Positions 1-5,520 of a stretch of DNA of 9,964 bases are shown one piece after another. The notes beneath the pieces are model-generated. The model worked only from the letters and a program-made list of their open reading frames with translations. It did no database searches and had not been told where the DNA came from. The position numbers and the translations under genes were made by a program. This DNA comes from an uncultured Clostridia bacterium (GTDB lineage Bacteria; Bacillota; Clostridia; TANB77; CAG-508), in the NCBI GenBank assembly GCA_944393755.1, contig CALYBF010000050.1:1-9964 (forward strand). Reading direction: 5' to 3'. Numbering within the stretch: the stretch's first letter is position 1; every line of letters starts with the position of its first letter.

Positions 1-1398
1 GGAATTACACAAGCAATAGGTGCATATAAAGTAAAAGTAAATGGTAGAGAAATAACATTTTTAGATACACCAGGACATGAAGCATTTACTGCAATGAGAG
101 CAAGAGGTGCACAAATAACAGATATAGCAATATTAGTAGTTGCTGCAAATGATGGTGTAATGCCTCAAACAATAGAAGCAATAAATCACGCAAAATCAGC
201 AGGAATACCAATAATAGTTGCAATAAATAAAATAGATTTGCCAGACGCAAACCCAGATAGAGTAAAACAAGAATTAATGGCATATGACTTAGTACCAGAA
301 GAGTGGGGTGGAGATACAATATTTGTTCCAATATCAGCTAAAAATGGTACAAACATAGACCAATTATTAGAAATGGTATTATTAGAAGCAGATGTATTAG
401 AATTAAAAGCAAATCCGCATAAACAAGCAAAAGGTGCAGTAATAGAAGCAAAACTTGATAAAGCAAGAGGTGCAATTGCAACTGTGTTAGTACAAAGAGG
501 AACTTTAGATGTAGGAGACACAATAGTTGTAGGTTCTTCAATAGGTAGAATAAGAGCAATGAAAGATGATAAAGGAAAATCAGTAAAATCAGCAGGACCA
601 TCAACACCAGTAGAAATAATGGGACTAACAGAAGTACCAGAAGCAGGAGACACGTTCTATGAAGTTAAAAACGAAAAAGTAGCAAAACACTTAATAGAAA
701 GAAGAAAACGTCAAGCAAGAGAACAAGCAATAAATCAAGCTACAAAAGTAACATTAGATAATTTATTTAGCCAAATGGAAGAAGGAAAACTAAAAGTATT
801 AAATTTAATAGTAAAAGCAGATGTACAAGGTTCTGTAGAAGCTGTTAAGCAATCATTAGAAAAATTAGAAAATGAAGAAGTAAAAGTAAAAGTAATACAC
901 GCAGCAGTAGGAGCAGTAAATCAATCAGATGTAACTTTAGCTAAAGTTTCAAACGCTATTATAATTGCATTTAATGTAAGACCAGATAATGTAGCAAAAG
1001 AAGAAGCTAAAAAAGATGAAGTAGAAATAAAACAATATTCAATAATTTACCAAGCAATAGAAGATGTAGAAAATGCAATGAAAGGTATGCTAGAACCAAA
1101 ATATGAGGAAAAAGTAATCGGTAATGCAGAAGTAAGACAAACATTTAGAATTTCAAATGTAGGAACAATTGCAGGTTGCTATGTGTTATCAGGTAAAGTA
1201 GAAAGAAATGCAGGAGTAAGAGTAATACGTGATAATGTAGTAATACATGACGGACATTTAGCAACATTAAAGAGATTTAAAGATGATGTAAAAGAAGTTG
1301 GTAAAGGCTTTGAGTGTGGTATACAAATTGAAAACTACAATGATATAAAAGAAGGAGACCAAATAGAAGTTTACATTATGGAAGAAATTAAAAGATAG
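1..1398 (+). CDS. infB: Translation initiation factor IF-2, 3' portion (5' end outside window)
   Basis: IF-2 is the GTPase that brings initiator fMet-tRNA to the 30S subunit and promotes 70S assembly. The frame is open from base 1, so 465 residues are present and the N-terminal region plus the P-loop lie upstream of the window. Visible GTPase motifs are the switch I segment GITQAIGAY at the left edge, G3 DTPGHE (64-81), G4 NKID (226-237) and G5 SAK (334-342). After them come the beta-barrel domain II, the domain III segment DVQGSVEAVKQSL (from about 820) and the C-terminal initiator-tRNA-binding barrel containing GKGFECGIQIENY. The gene ends in TAG at 1396-1398. rbfA follows 91 bp downstream, as in the standard nusA-infB-rbfA operon. 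Codons strongly favour A in the third position. Identification is secure. Confidence 0.98.
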   Translation, partial: GITQAIGAYKVKVNGREITFLDTPGHEAFTAMRARGAQITDIAILVVAANDGVMPQTIEAINHAKSAGIPIIVAINKIDLPDANPDRVKQELMAYDLVPEEWGGDTIFVPISAKNGTNIDQLLEMVLLEADVLELKANPHKQAKGAVIEAKLDKARGAIATVLVQRGTLDVGDTIVVGSSIGRIRAMKDDKGKSVKSAGPSTPVEIMGLTEVPEAGDTFYEVKNEKVAKHLIERRKRQAREQAINQATKVTLDNLFSQMEEGKLKVLNLIVKADVQGSVEAVKQSLEKLENEEVKVKVIHAAVGAVNQSDVTLAKVSNAIIIAFNVRPDNVAKEEAKKDEVEIKQYSIIYQAIEDVENAMKGMLEPKYEEKVIGNAEVRQTFRISNVGTIAGCYVLSGKVERNAGVRVIRDNVVIHDGHLATLKRFKDDVKEVGKGFECGIQIENYNDIKEGDQIEVYIMEEIKR

Positions 1399-1473
1399 GG
1401 ACATTTCCATTTGGTCAAAATGTCCAAAATGAAACGTCCCCAATAGGACATTTTGTCCAATTTGGGACAGACC
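1398..1473. repeat. Palindromic repeat-like element between infB and rbfA
   Basis: The segment is built from recurring GGGAC/GGACATTT blocks and their complements. GGGACATTTCCATTT (1398-1412) pairs imperfectly with AAAATGAAACGTCCC (1426-1440), giving a long hairpin. TTGGTCAAAATGTCC (1411-1425) is also an inverted copy, 14 of 15 bases, of GGACATTTTGTCCAA (1446-1460), so two alternative folds exist. GGGACA recurs directly at 1398 and 1464. It starts on the last base of the infB stop codon and ends a few bases before the rbfA ribosome binding site. It has no T-run, so it is a poor intrinsic terminator. A REP- or MITE-like dispersed element is an inference; a translational or RNA-processing element within the operon is the alternative. 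Confidence 0.6.
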
Positions 1474-1489
1474 TAAAAGGAGGGATAAT

Positions 1490-1858
1490 ATGCCAGAGAG
1501 TAAGAGTAGATTAGAGAGAATTAATGAACAATATAAAAAAGAAATAGGACAAATTATTAATTATGAGCTTAAAAATCCAAATGCAACAGGTATGATTAGT
1601 GTAACTAGGGTAAAAGTTACAAATGATTTAAAATTCGCTAAAGTTTCTGTTAGTATTTATAATTCTAAAAATGTAAAAGAAACTTTAGCAGCATTGAAAA
1701 AATCATCAGGGTTTATTAGATCTGAACTTGCAAAAAAAGTTAATCTTAGAAATACTCCAGAAATTATTTTTGAATTAGATGAAAGTATGGAATATGGAGA
1801 GAAGATTGATAATATATTAAAAAAGATAATGCCAAAAAAAGAAGAGGAGAATAAATAA
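1490..1858 (+). CDS. rbfA: Ribosome-binding factor A
   Basis: RbfA is a small KH-fold protein that binds the 30S subunit during late maturation of the 16S rRNA 5' region and is important for growth in the cold. The 122-residue product has the usual family length and landmarks: an N-terminal helix SRLERINEQYKKEIGQII, the strand segment ISVTRVKVTNDLKFAKVSVS, the alanine/serine helix region LKKSSGFIRSELAKKV, and the C-terminal LRNTPEIIFELDESMEYG followed by a short basic/acidic tail. The ATG start is supported by AAGGAGGG at 1477-1484 with a 5-base spacer. It lies between infB and the nrnA frame, whose ATG begins one base after the rbfA stop, so translational coupling of rbfA and nrnA is likely. 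Confidence 0.97.
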   Translation: MPESKSRLERINEQYKKEIGQIINYELKNPNATGMISVTRVKVTNDLKFAKVSVSIYNSKNVKETLAALKKSSGFIRSELAKKVNLRNTPEIIFELDESMEYGEKIDNILKKIMPKKEEENK

Positions 1859-1859
1859 T

Positions 1860-2811
1860 ATGACTTTAGATGAAATTTTAGAAGAAATAAAGATAGCACA
1901 AAAAATAGTTATATTAACACACGAAACACCTGACCGGTGATGCTATTGGAAGTAGTTTGGGCTTGAAAAATGCCTTAGATAAATTGGGAAAAAATGTAGA
2001 TTTAATAATGACTTCATATGCTAGAACTTTTGATTTTTTACCAAATTCAGATAAAATAAAAACAGATTCTGATATTAAGGAATATGATTTAGCAATCAGC
2101 TTAGACTGTGCTACTTTAAAAAGATTGGATAAAAAAGAATATTTTGAACAAGCCAAGAAAACTATTGTGATAGACCACCACGGAAGTAATAATATGTATG
2201 GTGATATTAACTATGTAAATCCTGTTGCACCAGCTTGTTCTGAAATTATACTTGCTATGCTTTCTTATTATGAAATAGATGTAGATGTAAATATTGGTAC
2301 TTGCTTGATGACAGGTATTATAACAGATACAGGTGGTTTCCAATACCAATCAACAACTGCAGATACTTTTGAATATGCAGCTGAAATGCTTAGAAAAGGT
2401 GTTAATATTTCTGATATTTGCACAAGAACATTGCAAACTAAAACAAAAGCTAATTTTGAGTTACAAAAAAGAGTTATGGATAGGTTAGAATTATTAGAAA
2501 ATGGTAAAGTTGCTTTTTCTTATATTGATAGCAAAGATATGGATGATGTAAATGCAGAAGAAGGGGACCATGAAGGTTTAGTTAACATTGGTAGAAGTAT
2601 AGAAGGTGTAGAAGTTTCTATTTTTATTAGACAAAAAGATAATGAAAATATTTATAAAGTTTCTATGCGTTCTAGTTCATATGTTAATGTTTCTGATGTG
2701 TGCTTAATGTTTGGTGGTGGTGGACACCCAAGAGCAGCAGGTGCACAAGTTCAAGGTGATGTTGCTCAAGTTAAAGAAAAACTTTTAAAAGAAGTTAGAA
2801 AGTATTTGTAA
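1860..2811 (+). pseudogene. nrnA: DHH/DHHA1 phosphoesterase, NrnA-type (nanoRNase/pAp phosphatase), frameshifted
   Basis: NrnA-type proteins degrade short oligoribonucleotides and dephosphorylate pAp. Translation from ATG 1860 (preceded by GAGGAG at 1844-1849 inside rbfA) gives MTLDEILEEIK and then VILTHETPDR, and stops at TGA 1938-1940. The next frame continues GDAIGSSLGL and stays open to TAA at 2809-2811. Dropping one C at 1934/1935 restores THETPDGDAIGS, the metal-binding motif I of the family, and a 316-residue protein of normal length. Later motifs are intact: VIDHH with DHH at 2173-2181, and the DHHA1 motif GGGGHPRAAG at 2713-2742. No ATG with a good ribosome binding site restarts the second frame (first ATG at 2008). 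The gene is therefore inactivated, misassembled, or read by +1 frameshifting at CGG-TGA; I favour a simple one-base insertion, real or artefactual. Confidence 0.9.
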
Positions 2812-2858
2812 GATGTAATAAATTAAATATAATTATAACTAAAGAGTAGGAGAAAGTT

Positions 2859-3719
2859 ATGGACGGAATAATAGTAGTAAATAAAGAAAAAGGTTGCACA
2901 TCACACGATTTAGTAAGTAAAGTAAAAAAAATAGTGAAAGAAAAAGTGGGGCATACAGGCACATTAGACCCATTAGCAACAGGAGTATTGCCGCTTTTAA
3001 TAGGCAAAGGAACACTATGTTCAAAATATTTAATAAATCATAATAAAGAATATATAGCAGTACTAAAATTAGGTGTCTCAACAGATACTATGGATGGAGA
3101 AGGAAAAGTCTTAGAAGAAAAGGATGTAGATACTAGCATTTTAGAAAAATCTAATGTAGAAAAAATATTATCTGGTTTTGTTGGAAAACAAATACAAGAG
3201 CCCCCAATATATTCAGCAATAAAAGTAAAAGGTAAAAAATTATATGAATATGCAAGAAAAGGTGAAAGTGTAGAAATACCTATAAGAGAAATAGAAATAT
3301 ATGATATGGAATTGCGTGGAATAAATAAAATAGAAAATGAAATAGAATTTAAAGTAAAATGTTCCAAAGGTACATATATTAGAAGTTTATGTTCAGATTT
3401 AGCTAAAAAACTCGGAACAATTGGTTATATGAAAGATTTAAAAAGACTAAAAGTAGGAGAATTTAGAATAGAAAATTCAATTACAATATATGAAAAAACA
3501 ACAAAAGAAGATATAGAAAAAAAGATAATTACAATTGAGAAATTATTTGAAAATAAAGAAAAAATAGAATTAGATACTAAAAAATTAATATTATTCTTAA
3601 ATGGAGTAAAACTAAATTATAATAATAAAGATGAAGTTTATAGAATATATAGTTCTAACAAATTTATAGGACTTGGAACTATAAAAAATAATATTTTAAA
3701 AAGAGATATAATAATTTAA
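2859..3719 (+). CDS. truB: tRNA pseudouridine(55) synthase
   Basis: TruB converts U55 in the T-loop of tRNAs to pseudouridine. The 286-residue product begins MDGIIVVNKEKGCTSHD, and carries the catalytic motif GHTGTLDPLATGVLPLLIG with the expected nucleophile Asp37 (codon 2967-2969). Further family motifs are YIAVLKLGVSTDTMDGEG, the substrate-binding PPIYSAIKVKGKKLYEYAR and KGTYIRSLCSDLAKKLG. The final part after about residue 210 is lysine-rich and less conserved, in the position of the small C-terminal RNA-binding domain. The ATG at 2859 is preceded by TAGGAG with normal spacing. It follows nrnA by 47 bp in the conserved infB-rbfA-nrnA-truB order and is closed by a strong terminator right at its stop codon. 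Confidence 0.97.
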   Translation: MDGIIVVNKEKGCTSHDLVSKVKKIVKEKVGHTGTLDPLATGVLPLLIGKGTLCSKYLINHNKEYIAVLKLGVSTDTMDGEGKVLEEKDVDTSILEKSNVEKILSGFVGKQIQEPPIYSAIKVKGKKLYEYARKGESVEIPIREIEIYDMELRGINKIENEIEFKVKCSKGTYIRSLCSDLAKKLGTIGYMKDLKRLKVGEFRIENSITIYEKTTKEDIEKKIITIEKLFENKEKIELDTKKLILFLNGVKLNYNNKDEVYRIYSSNKFIGLGTIKNNILKRDIII

Positions 3720-3750
3720 AACTAGATTAGAAAACACTAATCTAGTTTTT
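3718..3750. terminator. Hairpin terminator after truB
   Basis: Perfect inverted repeat with ACTAGATTAG at 3721-3730, loop AAAACA and CTAATCTAGT at 3737-3746; AT pairs extend the stem to 13 bp (3718-3730 with 3737-3749). The right arm runs into TTTTT (3746-3750), giving a rho-independent terminator for truB. Read on the minus strand the stem ends in AGTTTTAAATT, so it may also stop transcripts from hicB, whose stop lies 36 bp away. Confidence 0.85.
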
Positions 3751-3785
3751 CCGTTTATAGAGAAATTGCAAAATGCGTGCTAAAT

Positions 3786-4190
3786 TTAATCAATATCTAA
3801 TTTTTCCTTCAACGCTTCTTGTAATACTTGTGAAAAATTGATATTGTTCTTTTCCGACAATGTATTTAACCATTCCGGAATGGTCAAGGTCTTTTTAACA
3901 GACCTTGTATTAAATTTTTTTCTATATTCATCCATATCTATATTTACGAAAGAAATAAATTGGTTTTTCTCTAATTTTATATTGTTAAAATCAGTTGTTG
4001 GAGTTGGAAAAGATATTTCGTTATCTAAAAACAACCCCATAGCATCTTGTGCCATATAGAAAGCTTCTTGTAAAGTCCTTCCATATGTTGTGCAATTTTT
4101 TAAGTCAATAAAATCTACAAGAAAATACTCTCCGTCATCATTTTGCTTTGTAAAAATAGCTGGATAAACAGTTAAAGTTGAATTTTTCAT
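3786..4190 (-). CDS. hicB: HicB family antitoxin with ribbon-helix-helix domain
   Basis: HicB antitoxins bind and block the HicA ribonuclease toxin and repress their own promoter. The 134-residue protein has the HicB-like N-terminal fold (YPAIFTKQNDDGEYFLVDF, then CTTYGRTLQEAFYMAQDAM, residues about 8-52) and a C-terminal DNA-binding ribbon-helix-helix region around residues 97-131 (SVKKTLTIPEWLNTLSEK followed by INFSQVLQEALKEKL). The start is the ATG at 4188-4190, with AAGGAGG immediately upstream on the minus strand. It lies 63 bp downstream of hicA on the same strand, the common hicA-hicB order. It appears complete and intact although its toxin partner is interrupted, so it may still act as a DNA-binding autoregulator. 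Confidence 0.93.
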   Translation of the reverse strand: MKNSTLTVYPAIFTKQNDDGEYFLVDFIDLKNCTTYGRTLQEAFYMAQDAMGLFLDNEISFPTPTTDFNNIKLEKNQFISFVNIDMDEYRKKFNTRSVKKTLTIPEWLNTLSEKNNINFSQVLQEALKEKLDID

Positions 4191-4248
4191 AAAAGCCTCC
4201 TTATATAATAAATTTAAAAAGAGGGAAAGTGCAAATATATTTTATGGA

Positions 4249-4266
4249 AGGGCTTATTTTAGCCCT
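4249..4266 (-). other. Small hairpin at the hicA stop codon
   Basis: AGGGCT at 4249-4254 and AGCCCT at 4261-4266 form a 6-bp GC-rich stem around a 6-base loop; the hicA TAA stop (4254-4256) lies in the arm and loop. It is followed on the minus strand only by mixed AT sequence before the hicB ribosome binding site. It could attenuate or stabilise the hicA-hicB transcript. A role is inference; only the inverted repeat is seen. Confidence 0.35.
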
Positions 4267-4430
4267 GCCCTTTTTAGAATTACATTTACAGTTCCGATAG
4301 GGATATCTTTATTATGTACAGCTATAATTTCGGTTTTATTTCCGCTTTTTCATTTTACGTGAGAACCGTTTTGTGAAACTTTTACCCAACCATTCTGCTT
4401 TAGTAATTTGATTAGGTCTTTTGCACGCAT
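4254..4430 (-). pseudogene. hicA: HicA family mRNA interferase toxin, interrupted by in-frame TGA
   Basis: HicA toxins are about 60-residue double-stranded-RNA-binding-fold ribonucleases that cleave mRNA. The frame starts at ATG 4428-4430, with GAGGAGGG nine bases upstream on the minus strand, and reads MRAKDLIKLLKQNGWVKVSQ then NGSHVK, including the catalytic histidine in GSH (residue 24). Codon 27 is TGA (4350-4352). The same frame then continues KSGNKTEIIAVHN, KDIPIGTVNVILKRAGLK and ends in TAA at 4254-4256, exactly the length and C-terminus expected for HicA. The family usually has a hydrophobic residue at the stop position, so a TTA to TGA change or two compensating indels in the flanking A-runs would explain it. 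A 26-residue product would lack most of the fold. The toxin is probably dead while hicB is kept. Confidence 0.88.
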
Positions 4431-4456
4431 ATGCAAATTCCCTCCTCTCTTCAAAT

Positions 4457-4485
4457 ACTATACTACGTATTTATACGTGTGTCAA
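4457..4485 (-). promoter_or_regulatory. SigA-type promoter of hicAB
   Basis: On the minus strand a perfect -35 TTGACA (4480-4485) is separated by exactly 17 bp from a -10 TATAGT (4457-4462). The predicted start lies about 20 bp upstream of the hicA ATG, leaving a short leader containing the GAGGAGGG ribosome binding site. It is the strongest promoter-like sequence I found in the window. It drives hicA and hicB as one unit. Confidence 0.85.
4465..4478. promoter_or_regulatory. Palindromic operator candidate inside the hicAB promoter
   Basis: ACGTAT-TT-ATACGT is a perfect 6+6 palindrome located wholly within the spacer between the -35 and -10 boxes, where a bound protein would exclude RNA polymerase. 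HicB proteins with ribbon-helix-helix domains bind short palindromes in their own promoters, so HicB is the natural candidate ligand. Binding is inferred from position and symmetry. Confidence 0.7.
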
Positions 4486-4566
4486 TAAAAATTAAAAATT
4501 AATTTTGTAATTAACAAAAAATAACTAGCATATAAATTAATAAAGATATTTAAAGGAAGTGATTTT

Positions 4567-5418
4567 TTGTATTATATCCAAGAAACTGACAAGCCAGTTT
4601 TAATTGCTAGAGTTTTTAATTTAATAGAAATAGTAAATGATAGAATAATTTTGCCAATAGAGGAAGATGAAATAATTGATGAGAAAAAAATAAAGATATT
4701 AACTAAAAAGATAATTAAAATTTTAGATAAAACGAATTGTAAAACAATAATTTTAAGTAAATATTTAAAGAAAAACGAAGGCTTTGTGGAAAAGTTAAAA
4801 AGTAGTGGCTTAAATATAATAGATGGTAAATGGTTATTTTTAGTTATGTCAGAAAAGGTAATAGACTATGTTGTAAGAAAAAAAGAATTTAAAAAAGAAG
4901 AAACAAATGTAAGTATTTTAGTAAATAATAATTTTAATGATTATATCTTAGAAAATATAAAAGAAATAATTAGAAAATATAAAACTGTAAATATAGTTAC
5001 AAAACAAATAGAAAAATTTAAGAAAATAGAAAAACAAATAATGGACGAAGAAGGTATAAATATAACAATAACTAATAATAAAAAGAAAAGTTTAGTTAGG
5101 TCAAATATAATATTAAATGTAGACTTTGATACAGAATTAATAAATAAATATAATATACCAGAAGAAGGCATAATAGTAAATTTACAAGAAAATGTTAAAA
5201 TAACCAAAAAAAGATTTAATGGTATATCTATAAATGATTATGAAATTAAATATCAAAATTATGATGAATATGATTATGAAAAAGAAAAATATTATGATAA
5301 AAAAGATATGTATGAAGCAATGATTTATAAAAAACAACCATATGAGTACATAAAAAGAAAAATTGATAGAGATAAAGTAGAAATTGTAAAACTAATTGGA
5401 AATAGAACAGTTCTATAA
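4567..5418 (+). CDS. Conserved-looking protein of unknown function, possible Rossmann-like middle region
   Basis: I do not recognise a named family. The 283-residue product is very rich in Lys, Ile, Asn and Glu and has no signal peptide or membrane segment, so it should be cytoplasmic. The N-terminal part (about 1-100) shows alternating strands and helices, e.g. YIQETDKPVLIARVFNLIEI and KTIILSKYLKK. The middle (about 115-220) has strand-helix-strand units that look Rossmann-like: VSILVNNN, YKTVNIVTKQIEKFKKIEK, INITITNNKKKSLVRSNIIL and EEGIIVNLQENV. The tail is Tyr/Asp/Glu/Lys-rich. The start is TTG at 4567-4569, about 6 bases after AAAGGAAGTGA; no in-frame ATG lies nearby. It is divergent from hicA, and ends at a hairpin terminator before the PBP gene. 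A dinucleotide-binding role is only a guess from the fold pattern. Confidence 0.85.
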   Translation: MYYIQETDKPVLIARVFNLIEIVNDRIILPIEEDEIIDEKKIKILTKKIIKILDKTNCKTIILSKYLKKNEGFVEKLKSSGLNIIDGKWLFLVMSEKVIDYVVRKKEFKKEETNVSILVNNNFNDYILENIKEIIRKYKTVNIVTKQIEKFKKIEKQIMDEEGINITITNNKKKSLVRSNIILNVDFDTELINKYNIPEEGIIVNLQENVKITKKRFNGISINDYEIKYQNYDEYDYEKEKYYDKKDMYEAMIYKKQPYEYIKRKIDRDKVEIVKLIGNRTVL

Positions 5419-5424
5419 ATTCTT

Positions 5425-5463
5425 AAAAGCTTCTTAAAATTTTCTAAAAAGCTTTTCTTTTTT
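5425..5463 (+). terminator. Hairpin terminator after the 4567-5418 gene
   Basis: AAAAGCTT (5425-5432) is a perfect inverted repeat of AAGCTTTT (5449-5456), with a 16-base AT-rich loop, followed after one C by six Ts (5458-5463). It sits seven bases after the stop codon. The stem is AT-rich and the loop is long, so efficiency may be partial and some read-through into the PBP gene is possible. Confidence 0.6.
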
Positions 5464-5470
5464 CAAAAAA

Positions 5471-5481
5471 TATAATATAAT
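5471..5481 (+). promoter_or_regulatory. Possible -10 region(s) for the PBP1A gene
   Basis: Two overlapping perfect TATAAT hexamers (5471-5476 and 5476-5481) lie 40-50 bp upstream of the PBP start codon and just after the terminator of the preceding gene. No convincing -35 box is seen at 16-18 bp (only a T-rich stretch), so this is tentative in such AT-rich DNA. Confidence 0.4.
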
Positions 5482-5520
5482 GTATTTGTCGAGAAATTAA
5501 TTTGGCAAGGAGGTAAGAAA

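Noticed and set aside
186..653. Long minus-strand open frame antisense to infB
   Set aside because: It is a shadow of the infB codons (A-ending codons lack stops in antisense), with low-complexity Ser/Thr/Ile product and no ribosome binding site.
3786..4190. CRISPR, tRNA, riboswitch or T-box elements in the gaps of this region and the rest of the window
   Set aside because: I found no regularly spaced repeats, no cloverleaf and no T-box or known riboswitch consensus in any intergenic stretch; all gaps are under 140 bases.
1860..4430. TGA recoded as a sense codon, since TGA appears inside nrnA and hicA and no gene here ends in TGA
   Set aside because: Conserved tryptophans in IF-2, PBP1A and CysRS are all TGG, no other gene has an in-frame TGA, and the nrnA TGA is explained by a one-base shift. 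With ten genes, lack of TGA stops is not strong evidence in AT-rich DNA.
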